Of a stretch of DNA of 34,805 nt, positions 1 to 7,638 are shown one piece after another. How positions within the stretch are numbered: position 1 is the stretch's first letter; each line of letters begins with the position of its first letter. The DNA is from Eubacterium sp. (lineage in GTDB: Bacteria; Bacillota; Clostridia; Oscillospirales; Acutalibacteraceae): contig JAGHJI010000074.1 in the NCBI GenBank assembly GCA_017886765.1, positions 1 through 34,805 of the forward strand. Direction: 5' to 3'. The notes below the pieces were generated by a model. The model saw nothing but the letters and a program-made list of their open reading frames with translations. It was not told where the DNA came from and did no database searches. The position numbers and the translations under genes are program-made.

Positions 1-372
1 CTGATCCTATGCGGCGGTAAGCCGGATAGCTTAAGATTTTCCTTTTACGGGCTGGCGCTCAGATATGAAAGCAATATTTCAAAAGTAAGAGAATTTTTTG
101 TTATTCTTGCCGGACCGCTTGCCAATTTAATTCTTTATTTAATTTTAAATGATGATATAAATTTGATTTTATTTTCTTTGAACATCTTGCCTGTTTATCC
201 TCTTGACGGAGGAAGGCTTGTTCATTTATTTTCATACCGCATTTCCGATACCGTAAGCAAAATTTTTTTGGTGATGATCATTCTTTTGTCCATCTGGATG
301 ATTGTGGAATACCGGTCTTTTTCACTTTTGCTCATTGCTGTATATTTGATTGCTTACAGTGTTATGAATTAA
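1..372 (+). CDS. M50 family site-2 protease-like membrane protein, C-terminal part (SpoIVFB-like)
   Basis: The reading frame is open from the first base of the window, so the 5' part of the gene lies outside; 123 codons plus stop remain. The visible part holds an AGPLANLILY segment, typical of a membrane helix of M50 zinc metalloproteases, and PVYPLDGGRL, the conserved NPxxxxDGG-type motif whose Asp is the third zinc ligand. The HExxH motif would lie upstream and cannot be checked. Hydrophobic stretches follow to the end. M50 proteases cut substrates inside the membrane; the SpoIVFB subgroup processes pro-sigmaK during sporulation. The next gene begins 29 bases downstream on the same strand, so they may be co-transcribed. 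Family assignment is firm; the sporulation role is only an inference. Confidence 0.8.
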   Translation: MILCGGKPDSLRFSFYGLALRYESNISKVREFFVILAGPLANLILYLILNDDINLILFSLNILPVYPLDGGRLVHLFSYRISDTVSKIFLVMIILLSIWMIVEYRSFSLLLIAVYLIAYSVMN

Positions 373-401
373 AACAATATTGTTGATGCTCCGAGGTTTT
401 T

Positions 402-2243
402 ATGAAGAAGGAAGTTGAAAAAATACTGCAGTATGTGCAGAAACCTGCAAGATATATCGGCGGCGAAGTCAATGCCGTAATGAAAGATAAAGAGAAAGTT
501 GATATCCGGTACGCCTTTTGCTTTCCCGATACTTATGAGATAGGCATGAGTCATTTGGGTATGAAAATACTTTACGGACTCGTGAATGAACGCAGTGACG
601 CCTGGTGTGAGCGCGTATTTGCGCCTGACGTGGATATGGAAGAGCAGCTCAGAAAGAACGGCGTGCCTCTTTTTGCCCTTGAAAGCGGAGATTATATAAA
701 AGATTTTGATCTGATCGGTTTTACCTTGCAGTATGAGCTTTCTTACACAAATGTGTTAAATATGCTGGACCTTGCAGGTGTTCCCCTCAAAAACTCTGAC
801 AGAAAGGCTTTAACGCCCATTGTTGCCGTCGGCGGTCCCTGTTGCTGTAATCCCGAGCCCATGGCGGATTTTGTTGATATTGTGTTCCTTGGTGAAGGGG
901 AGAAAAGCACAAATCAAGTTCTCGACCTTTTAAAGATGTGCAAAGTCGAGGGACTGTCAAAACATGAGTTTCTGCTAAAGGCTAAGGATATAGAGGGCGT
1001 TTATGTTCCTTCGTTTTATATTGATGATTACAATGACGACGGAACGCTTAAATCCCTGACGCCTGTTCATGACGCGCCTGCTGTTGTCAAAAAGTCGATT
1101 ATTTCAGATTTGGATAAAGTGTATTATCCAAAAGAATTTGTGGTGCCGTATATAAACATTGTTCACGACAGAGCGGTGGAAGAAATTTTCCGCGGCTGTA
1201 TCAGGGGATGCCGCTTTTGTCAGGCGGGATTCATTTACAGACCTATACGTGAAAAGAGCGTGGATGTCATTAACGAACAGTGCAAGGCGCTGATTGATTC
1301 TACTGGTTATGATGAAATTTCGCTGTGTTCGCTGTCAACCTCTGACCACAGTGATATAAATCATATGCTCACCACACTGATTGACTGGACTGTCAAGGAA
1401 AATATCAATCTGTCGCTGCCGAGCCTGCGTGTTGATAATTTTTCCGATGAGCTTGTGGAACAGCTTAACAAGGTCAGGCGCAGCGGCCTGACTTTTGCTC
1501 CTGAAGCCGGCACCCAGAGACTCCGCGACGTTATTAATAAAAATATCACGGAAGACGAGGTTATTAATACCTGTACCAAGGCGTTTGATAACGGCTGGAC
1601 CTCTGTTAAGCTGTATTTTATGATGGGCCTGCCGACAGAAACAATGGAGGATATTAAGGGAATATCCGATCTGGCAATGGAGGTCGTTCACGCCTTTTAT
1701 AATAATCCCAACAGGAAGAAGGGTACAGGCGTACAGGTATCCGTTTCCTGCGCTTCCTTCATACCCAAGCCCTTTACCCCCTTTCAGTGGGAGCCGGAGG
1801 ACAGTATGGAAACACTCAGGGAAAAGCAGAAATATCTGCTGGAATCTATACCCTCCAAGAAAATAAAGGTTTCCTATCATGAAACGCCAACTTCTCTGCT
1901 GGAGGGTGTGCTTGCCCGCGGCGACAGAAGGCTTGGTAAAGTACTTCTCCGTGCTTTTGAACTGGGGTGCAAATTCGATTCCTGGGATGATAAATTTCAT
2001 TTTGATTTGTGGTCGCAGGCGTTTGAGGAAAATGGGATTGATCCTTATTTTTATACGCACAGAAAAAGAGAATTTTCAGAACTCTTGCCGTGGGATCATC
2101 TTGATTTCGGCGTCAGCAGAAAGTTCCTTGAAAATGAAAATAAAAAGGCGCACAAAAATGAAACCACGCCGCATTGCCGAATTCGCTGTTCAGGCTGTGG
2201 CGCAAATAAATTAAACGGAGGTAAGTGCGATGCGAGAGGTTAG
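402..2243 (+). CDS. Radical SAM protein with B12-binding-like N-terminus (TIGR03960-type)
   Basis: The product has 613 residues. A CxxxCxxC cluster in FRGCIRGCRFCQAG (C266, C270, C273) binds the 4Fe-4S cluster that cleaves S-adenosylmethionine. Residues 1-200 look like the Rossmann-type B12-binding region seen in this family (YEIGMSHLGMKILY, AVGGPCCCNPEPMADF). The C-terminus carries extra cysteines (RCSGCGANKL). An ATG at 402 follows a short GAGG element. Its stop overlaps the start of the next gene by 14 bases, and that gene is the family's usual neighbour or fusion partner (TIGR03936). The substrate is unknown. In many Firmicutes this pair lies beside ribosomal protein genes, as here with rplS, so a role in translation or RNA modification is a fair but untested guess. 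Confidence 0.9.
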   Translation: MKKEVEKILQYVQKPARYIGGEVNAVMKDKEKVDIRYAFCFPDTYEIGMSHLGMKILYGLVNERSDAWCERVFAPDVDMEEQLRKNGVPLFALESGDYIKDFDLIGFTLQYELSYTNVLNMLDLAGVPLKNSDRKALTPIVAVGGPCCCNPEPMADFVDIVFLGEGEKSTNQVLDLLKMCKVEGLSKHEFLLKAKDIEGVYVPSFYIDDYNDDGTLKSLTPVHDAPAVVKKSIISDLDKVYYPKEFVVPYINIVHDRAVEEIFRGCIRGCRFCQAGFIYRPIREKSVDVINEQCKALIDSTGYDEISLCSLSTSDHSDINHMLTTLIDWTVKENINLSLPSLRVDNFSDELVEQLNKVRRSGLTFAPEAGTQRLRDVINKNITEDEVINTCTKAFDNGWTSVKLYFMMGLPTETMEDIKGISDLAMEVVHAFYNNPNRKKGTGVQVSVSCASFIPKPFTPFQWEPEDSMETLREKQKYLLESIPSKKIKVSYHETPTSLLEGVLARGDRRLGKVLLRAFELGCKFDSWDDKFHFDLWSQAFEENGIDPYFYTHRKREFSELLPWDHLDFGVSRKFLENENKKAHKNETTPHCRIRCSGCGANKLNGGKCDARG

Positions 2244-2895
2244 ACTCCGTTTTTCAAAGCAGGGCAGGCTTAAATATATCAGCCACCTGGATATTAACCG
2301 AGCGCTGTCAAGGGCGTTTAAGCGTGCTGCTGTTCCCATGTGGTATACAGAGGGTTATAATCCCCATCCGTATATGCGGTTTTCATTGCCGCTTTCTTTG
2401 GGGGTCGAGAGTTTATGCGAATATGTGGATGTCAGAATCATTGGTGCAATAAGCGATGATGAGATCAAGACAGGAATGAATACGGTTTTGCCGGCGGATT
2501 TAAGAATACTTGATGTTTACGGTGATTTCCGAGACAGCTCGGAAATCATGTTTTCCGATTATGTATTTAAGATTCAGTTTGCGGATAATGAGCAGGCGTT
2601 GAATAAAATAAAATCTGTTTTGGAAAGCGACAGAATTTTCGCTCTAAAAAAAGGCAAGCAGGGGAAAAGAAAAGTTTTTAAAGAAGTGGATATAAAACCA
2701 CTTATAGACAGGTATAATATATCAGTCAGGGACGATCTGATTATACTGAACGCAAGACTTTTTGCCGGAAATGAAAAAAATCTTAACCCGTCACTGCTTT
2801 TTGATACGCTTATCAGATGCATTGACACGGACTTTGAATGGAAAAGTATTTCGCGAATTTCGCTGCTCGATAAGGATTATAAAGAATTCAGATAA
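2230..2895 (+). CDS. TIGR03936 / DUF2344 family protein, radical SAM-linked
   Basis: This 221-residue protein starts with VRLRFSKQGRLKYISHLDI and continues with RALSRAFKRAAVPMWYTEGYNPHP, the signature of the DUF2344 family. That family is nearly always next to, or fused to, the radical SAM protein encoded just upstream. Its ATG at 2230 lies inside the end of the upstream gene (14-base overlap), with AACGGAGG just before it, so translation is probably coupled. The basic N-terminal region fits RNA binding, but no activity is known. The length is normal for the family. Confidence 0.88.
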   Translation: MREVRLRFSKQGRLKYISHLDINRALSRAFKRAAVPMWYTEGYNPHPYMRFSLPLSLGVESLCEYVDVRIIGAISDDEIKTGMNTVLPADLRILDVYGDFRDSSEIMFSDYVFKIQFADNEQALNKIKSVLESDRIFALKKGKQGKRKVFKEVDIKPLIDRYNISVRDDLIILNARLFAGNEKNLNPSLLFDTLIRCIDTDFEWKSISRISLLDKDYKEFR

Positions 2896-2902
2896 AAAAT
2901 AC

Positions 2903-2931
2903 TTGCTTTTTTAAATCAAGTATGCTATTAT
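2903..2931 (+). promoter_or_regulatory. Promoter of rplS
   Basis: A -35 TTGCTT (2903-2908) and a -10 TATTAT (2926-2931) are separated by exactly 17 bases. They lie just after the stop of the preceding gene and about 125 bases before rplS, which leaves a transcribed leader of roughly 115 bases. Confidence 0.7.
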
Positions 2932-2937
2932 ATATCA

Positions 2938-2976
2938 GCATTTATTCCGTTGTATCTCTTGCAACGCGTTGAATGC
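2938..2976 (+). promoter_or_regulatory. Candidate structured leader of rplS (L19 leader-like)
   Basis: The 5' leader between promoter and gene can fold into a hairpin: GCATT pairs with AATGC and CGTTG with CAACG, with an internal loop between them. A second possible helix, AGATG with CATCT, lies further down around 2999-3041. Firmicute rplS genes often have autoregulatory leaders bound by L19, so this is a plausible leader of that kind. I could not match it to a consensus by eye. Confidence 0.4.
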
Positions 2977-3055
2977 CCTATATTTGAGCATTTAAGAAGA
3001 TGGTCCGCTTTCAGAAATGATATGAACATCTCATAAAAAATCAGGAGGAAAGAAA

Positions 3056-3400
3056 ATGGACGCAATCAAATTAATTGAAAAAGACAGCACAAAAGCAGAA
3101 CTCCCCAAGTTCAGTATCGGTGACACCGTAAGGGTATCCGTAAATATCCGTGAAGGCTCCCGTGAGAGAATTCAGATGTTTGAGGGTACGGTTATAGCGA
3201 TTAAGGGCTCCGGTATTTCTAAGACGTTTACCGTTCGCCGTGTTTCATACGGCGTAGGCGTGGAAAGAGTATTTCCGATGCATTCACCAAATGTGGTAGA
3301 TGTTCAGGTCGTTCGTTCCGGTAAGGTTCGCCGCGCTAAGCTTTATTATCTGCGTGACCGTGTTGGTAAAGCTGCTAAAGTTAAGGAAAACATTCAGTAA
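3056..3400 (+). CDS. rplS: 50S ribosomal protein L19
   Basis: The 114-residue product has the normal length for bL19 and its core motifs: [41 protein letters not shown] and [10 protein letters not shown], ending in a basic tail. L19 sits at the interface of the two ribosomal subunits. A strong AGGAGG lies 6-7 bases before the ATG. The gene has its own promoter and terminator and appears to be a single-gene transcript. In Bacillus it sits with rbgA and rnhB; here a secreted protease gene separates them. Confidence 0.98.
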   Translation: MDAIKLIEKDSTKAELPKFSIGDTVRVSVNIREGSRERIQMFEGTVIAIKGSGISKTFTVRRVSYGVGVERVFPMHSPNVVDVQVVRSGKVRRAKLYYLRDRVGKAAKVKENIQ

Positions 3401-3411
3401 TTAATCGTTAC

Positions 3412-3444
3412 AAAAGACCGCACTTTGATGCGGTCTTTTATTTT
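3412..3444 (+). terminator. Rho-independent terminator of rplS
   Basis: An 11-base perfect stem (AAAAGACCGCA with TGCGGTCTTTT) with a 6-base loop is followed by a T-rich run ATTTTG, 11 bases after the rplS stop. Confidence 0.9.
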
Positions 3445-3459
3445 GTGTTTATGATTGAC

Positions 3460-3488
3460 TTGAAATATTCTGAAAATTTATTTATAAT
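3460..3488 (+). promoter_or_regulatory. Promoter of the subtilisin-like protease gene
   Basis: TTGAAA (3460-3465) and a perfect TATAAT (3483-3488) are 17 bases apart and lie about 50 bases before the ATG. A strong GGAGGAG at 3496-3503 has no usable start codon after it. The closer GAGGG at 3528-3532 fits the ATG at 3539. Confidence 0.7.
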
Positions 3489-3538
3489 ATATTCTTGGAG
3501 GAGTTTATATTCAAAACTCATATTATCGAGGGATATTT

Positions 3539-5683
3539 ATGAAAAAGAGTATTTCGGTTGTTCTTTCCTTAATACTGATCTTGTCAAGCTTTTCAGCCGG
3601 ACTGATGTGCATAACCACGCAGACCAGGCAGAATAACAGAAAAAGACAGCTTGATCATTTCTGGGAGCAAATGGAGGAATTTGACGGTGAAATTTCCCAC
3701 CGTCTTATTGTTGAGAGCAAAAATGAAATTGATTTTTTAAACGCGTCAAAAGTCGCCTCAGGATATGACGATACATATTATCTTCAGTTTGAGAGCAAGG
3801 AGGACACGCTTGCCGCCCTTGCATACTATGAATCGCAGGATAATATTGATTCCGTCCGGCGTGAAAAAACGCTGGAAACGGACAGCATAGAAATTACGGA
3901 CACCAAATGTTATTCCGCTGCAAACAGTAATATTGACGACGCTTTGAAGCTTATCCAAACATACTATACTGATCTGCCTGAAATCAGAGTTGCGGTCATT
4001 GACACCGGTGTTGAAAATAACGAGCGTTTCGCCGACCGCATTGTGGGCGGGTATGATTCGCTGTCTAATGTCGATTACCACGGCTCATACGTTGCGGGAA
4101 CAGTTCTATACAATACGCCCGATAACGTAAAGATTTATTCATATAAGGCCGGTGCAGGAACCTCCATAGCCTCAGAAAGCGCGGCGGTAGCCATTGAAAA
4201 AGCCGTCAGCGACGGATGCAATGTTATAAATATGAGCTTCGGCAGCGAAGATATTGATTTGACGCTGTATCAAGCTATTATCAAGGCTAACGCTAAGGGC
4301 GTTATACTTCTGGCGTCCGCCGGCAATGACAGCGAAAATCTTTCTGTTTACAACCAGTATCCCGCGGAGTTTCTGGAAGTTTTGGCTGTAGGGAATATGG
4401 GCGTTTCAAAATCCCTGGATGCCTCAAGTAATTACGGCACAGGAGTATTTACATACGCGACGGGCACCAATGTAAGAAGTTATTACAGAGGTATGGACGT
4501 TTACTGGAGCGGAACCTCCGCCTCAACGCCGATTGTTGCCGCTGTTATTGCCAATATGCTCAGCGTGGACCCTGATCTGAATGTAACGGAAATAAAACAG
4601 CATATCCGCAATACTGCCATGTCTCCTAATGAGAGCAATACGTCACGAGATATAATAGACGCTTATGCCGCTTTAAAATCCGTTACCGGCAAAGAGCTTG
4701 AGAAAGCCGCTCTGGAATATACGGTAACCGAGAATGAAAAAACAGGATACAGCGATATTTCGTTTTCCTGCGACAGCGATACAAGAATTTACTATTATCT
4801 CAGCAGGGTAAATGCCGGAAGCGCAGTTGTTTATCCCCTTGATACCGACTATTTCTACAGTCATTACGAATATACACCCGGCACAACGGTGAGTCTGGAC
4901 AGAGAGTATATCTTAAATGCTGTGGCCTATTCTGACGATAAAGAAAAAAGCACGCTGTATCACATTGCTGCGCCGGTGTATAACGAAAATGATTATAATT
5001 TTACTTCGTCATCAAAAACAATAAGTTATTGTCAGCTAAACGACAGGGAGATTATTGTTCCGGATAACATAAACGGCTCTCCCGTTAATAAAATAGGTGC
5101 TTTTTGCTTTGCCGGCAATAGAAATGCTGAAGTGATTATATTGCCTGCAACTGTTACGGAAATCGGTGAATATGCCTTTTCAAATTGCCCTAATCTGAAA
5201 AAGGTCATTGCTCCCGGTGTGACAAAATGCGGAAGATATGCGTTTCAGAATTGCGCAAATCTTTTGGAAGTCATCATGCCCGAGGATGACAACACATACA
5301 CCGGTATGTTCAAAAATTGCTGTTCTCTGCTCATTGCGCAGTTAAGTGATAACAATTATTTTACAAGCTATTATAACAAAGCCTTTTACGGCTGTGACAA
5401 TATGCTGAACTATTTTTCGATGAGTCATACTTATTTGTTTGATTTATTTACGTTTAGCGGGAACATATCGTATAAATTGACCGGCAGCAATCAGTATTTT
5501 GTTGAATCTCCTGATGAGATTCTGTATTTATGGGACAGCTATTATATCAATAAGGAGATTTCTGAGCTATCCTTAAATTTGTTTGATTCTACGGCTTTGT
5601 TTGATGTGAATTCCGATAATATTGTGAACGCAAAGGATTACGCGATATTAAAGGATGCTGCCGGGCGCAATCATACAGAATAG
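3539..5683 (+). CDS. Secreted subtilisin-like serine protease (S8) with BspA-type leucine-rich repeats and dockerin-like tail
   Basis: The 714-residue product begins with a signal peptide (KKS then a hydrophobic run to about residue 25). A propeptide-like region follows, and then a complete S8 catalytic domain: Asp155 in VAVIDTG, His181 in YHGSYVAG, the oxyanion Asn in ASAGND and Ser327 in GTSASTP. Residues about 490-600 contain BspA/LRR_5-type repeats (LPATVTEIGEYAFSNCPNL, GRYAFQNC). The C-terminus has one EF-hand/dockerin-like motif from Asp689 (DVNSDNIVNAKDYAILKD); a normal dockerin has two copies, so this is half a module or a degenerate one. It probably acts outside the cell on proteins or on surface processing. 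It lies where many Clostridia carry signal peptidase between rplS and rbgA. Target unknown. Confidence 0.9.
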   Translation: MKKSISVVLSLILILSSFSAGLMCITTQTRQNNRKRQLDHFWEQMEEFDGEISHRLIVESKNEIDFLNASKVASGYDDTYYLQFESKEDTLAALAYYESQDNIDSVRREKTLETDSIEITDTKCYSAANSNIDDALKLIQTYYTDLPEIRVAVIDTGVENNERFADRIVGGYDSLSNVDYHGSYVAGTVLYNTPDNVKIYSYKAGAGTSIASESAAVAIEKAVSDGCNVINMSFGSEDIDLTLYQAIIKANAKGVILLASAGNDSENLSVYNQYPAEFLEVLAVGNMGVSKSLDASSNYGTGVFTYATGTNVRSYYRGMDVYWSGTSASTPIVAAVIANMLSVDPDLNVTEIKQHIRNTAMSPNESNTSRDIIDAYAALKSVTGKELEKAALEYTVTENEKTGYSDISFSCDSDTRIYYYLSRVNAGSAVVYPLDTDYFYSHYEYTPGTTVSLDREYILNAVAYSDDKEKSTLYHIAAPVYNENDYNFTSSSKTISYCQLNDREIIVPDNINGSPVNKIGAFCFAGNRNAEVIILPATVTEIGEYAFSNCPNLKKVIAPGVTKCGRYAFQNCANLLEVIMPEDDNTYTGMFKNCCSLLIAQLSDNNYFTSYYNKAFYGCDNMLNYFSMSHTYLFDLFTFSGNISYKLTGSNQYFVESPDEILYLWDSYYINKEISELSLNLFDSTALFDVNSDNIVNAKDYAILKDAAGRNHTE

Positions 5684-5759
5684 CTCCTTTGATTTTATAA
5701 ATATTATTGATCCGCCGATGAATAGTCTATTGTATCTGCGGAGCGGAAAGGCGGTTAAT

Positions 5760-6623
5760 ATGGCGGATTTTCAAAAGCAGACAGTTCAGTGGTTTCCCGG
5801 CCATATGGCAAAAACAAGGAGAATTATACGGGAAAGTCTGAAGCTTGTTGACGGTGTTGTTGAACTGGTGGACGCGCGTATTCCTTACAGCTCCTCAAAC
5901 CCAGAACTTAATAAAATAATTAAAGATAAGCCCAGAATCGTTTTGCTGAATAAATGCGATGTGGCAGATCCTGATGCCACAAAAATATGGCTCGATTATT
6001 ATAAATCAAAAAATAGGTATGCGCTTGCCGTGGACTGCAGAACGGGAAGGGGACTGAATCATTTTACCAATACGGTAAAAAAAGCCCTGGCACCCGTCAT
6101 TGCTAAAAATGAGGGAAAAGGCATGCAGGGCAAGGCGTTAAGGCTGATGGTGGTAGGTATTCCGAATACGGGCAAATCGTCGTTTATTAACCGTATGGCA
6201 GGAAATGCAAAGGCAAAGGTAGCTGATAAAGCAGGTGTTACACGTCAGCAGCAATGGTTTCCCGTTGGCAGCGGTATTGAACTTCTTGATACACCGGGCG
6301 TGCTTTGGCCTAAATTTGATGCTCCTGAGGTGGGCGATAAGCTGGCGTTCACAGGCGCCGTAAAAGACGAGGTAACGGACCTTGAGACCCTTTCCTGCCG
6401 TCTGCTTGAAACTCTGTCCAAAACGCATCCTCAGGCCATTTTAGATCGTTATAAGCTGGATAGTATCGACGGCTTGCAGGGTTGGGAGATTTTTGAACGT
6501 ATTGGAAAGAAACGCGGATTTCTAATAAAAGGCGGAGAAATCGATTATGAACGCACAGCAGTCATGCTTTGTGATGAATTCAGAGGAGGACGCTTGGGTA
6601 AAATTACCCTTGAATTGCCGTAG
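5760..6623 (+). CDS. rbgA: Ribosome biogenesis GTPase RbgA/YlqF
   Basis: This is a circularly permuted GTPase: G4 (LLNKCDVAD) comes before G1 (GIPNTGKSSFINRM) and G3 (LLDTPGVLWPK). The N-terminal FPGHMAKTRR and VELVDARIPYSSSNP are hallmarks of YlqF/RbgA, which drives late 50S subunit assembly. I chose the ATG at 5760 (287 residues, normal for the family) because GAAAGGCGG precedes it and the family starts close to this motif. An in-frame start as far up as 5655 would add 35 unrelated residues and overlap the protease gene. It is followed after two bases by rnhB, as in Bacillus. Confidence 0.96.
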   Translation: MADFQKQTVQWFPGHMAKTRRIIRESLKLVDGVVELVDARIPYSSSNPELNKIIKDKPRIVLLNKCDVADPDATKIWLDYYKSKNRYALAVDCRTGRGLNHFTNTVKKALAPVIAKNEGKGMQGKALRLMVVGIPNTGKSSFINRMAGNAKAKVADKAGVTRQQQWFPVGSGIELLDTPGVLWPKFDAPEVGDKLAFTGAVKDEVTDLETLSCRLLETLSKTHPQAILDRYKLDSIDGLQGWEIFERIGKKRGFLIKGGEIDYERTAVMLCDEFRGGRLGKITLELP

Positions 6624-6625
6624 GT

Positions 6626-7234
6626 ATGAATTGGCTTGAATATGAAAATATTGCAATAAAAAACGGATATAAAACAATATGCGGTGTGGATGAAGCGGGC
6701 AGAGGCCCACTGGCAGGACCCGTGTATGCCGCCGCAGTTATTCTTCCGCAAGGGTATGTAGTCGAGGGTGTTAATGATTCCAAAAAGCTTTCCGAAAAGA
6801 AAAGGGACATGCTTTTTGATAAGATTATTGACGAATGCGTGTGCTATAGTATAGGTACCGCCTCTGTCAGCGAGATTGACGAATTCAATATTTTGCAGGC
6901 AACGTTTCTCGCTATGAGAAGGGCTGTTGACGGTTTAAGTATCAAGCCGGATTTCGCGCTGATCGACGGTAATGCAGACCCCGGAGTTTCCACTGCGTCC
7001 ATGACAGTCATAAAGGGAGATTCCAAAAGCGCCAACATTGCCGCCGCTTCCATTCTGGCAAAAGTCAGCAGAGACAGATATATGATGGAAATGGCTGAGA
7101 AATACCCCCAGTATCACTTTGAAAAACATAAGGGCTACGGTACCAAGCTGCATTACGAAATGATCAGAGAATACGGAATTTGTCCGATACACAGAAAAAC
7201 TTTTTTAAAGAAGATTTTGAATGATGAACAGTAA
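6626..7234 (+). CDS. rnhB: Ribonuclease HII
   Basis: RNase HII removes RNA from RNA/DNA hybrids and single ribonucleotides from DNA. The 202-residue product shows the signature GVDEAGRGPLAGPV with catalytic Asp22 and Glu23, then VNDSKKLSEKKR, LIDGNADP (Asp114) and AAASILAKVSRDRYM. The ATG lies two bases after the rbgA stop, with only a weak AGG-like site (GTAGG), so coupling to rbgA translation is likely. Its end overlaps yraN by 14 bases. Confidence 0.97.
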   Translation: MNWLEYENIAIKNGYKTICGVDEAGRGPLAGPVYAAAVILPQGYVVEGVNDSKKLSEKKRDMLFDKIIDECVCYSIGTASVSEIDEFNILQATFLAMRRAVDGLSIKPDFALIDGNADPGVSTASMTVIKGDSKSANIAAASILAKVSRDRYMMEMAEKYPQYHFEKHKGYGTKLHYEMIREYGICPIHRKTFLKKILNDEQ

Positions 7235-7568
7235 AGGCAAGCTTTGGGAAATTGAGGCGGCGAATTATCTCAGAAAGAAAAAATACAGACTTTTGTGCGC
7301 GAATTATCGTACAAGGTTTGGTGAAATTGATCTGATCGTCAGAAATAAAAAGTATATTTGTTTTGTGGAGGTTAAGCAGAGAAACATAAATTCCATTGCT
7401 GCTCCCGGCGAATTTGTGGATTACGCCAAACAGAAAAAAATCAAGGCAGCCGCAATGCTGTATCTTGCTTCAAATAAGACGGATTTGCAGCCGAGATTTG
7501 ACGTTATTGAAATTTATACGCAAGATAATCGGATAAATTCTTTAAAACATCTTGAAAATGCTTTTTAA
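7221..7568 (+). CDS. YraN family (UPF0102) putative endonuclease
   Basis: The 115-residue product has the UPF0102 pattern of a restriction-endonuclease-like fold: G-x-x-x-E-x-x-A-A-N-Y-L near the start (GKLWEIEAANYL), then GEIDLIVRNK and CFVEVKQR, in which the Asp and the E-x-K make the presumed metal site. The start overlaps rnhB by 14 bases; ATG codons at 7221 and 7224 are both possible. The family is common next to rnhB. Its cellular role is not settled. The thrC promoter lies inside its 3' end. Confidence 0.9.
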   Translation: MMNSKGKLWEIEAANYLRKKKYRLLCANYRTRFGEIDLIVRNKKYICFVEVKQRNINSIAAPGEFVDYAKQKKIKAAAMLYLASNKTDLQPRFDVIEIYTQDNRINSLKHLENAF

Positions 7569-7580
7569 TTATTATAAAAT
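7552..7580 (+). promoter_or_regulatory. Promoter of thrC
   Basis: TTGAAA (7552-7557) and TAAAAT (7575-7580) are 17 bases apart, overlapping the last codons of yraN. In the leader, a small hairpin CCGGT-CTA-ACCGG lies between the promoter and the AAAGGAG ribosome binding site. Confidence 0.6.
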
Positions 7581-7638
7581 AGAGACGATTTTTCAGCCGG
7601 TCTAACCGGTGTATCTCGCTTGCTAAAGGAGAAGAATT

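Noticed and set aside
1335-2060. A 241-codon minus-strand frame across the radical SAM gene
   Set aside because: It has no family motifs and lies wholly inside a well-supported gene on the other strand; it is a shadow.
3445-3636. 63-codon frame between rplS and the protease
   Set aside because: It begins before the promoter of the protease and runs out of frame into its signal peptide; no ribosome binding site.
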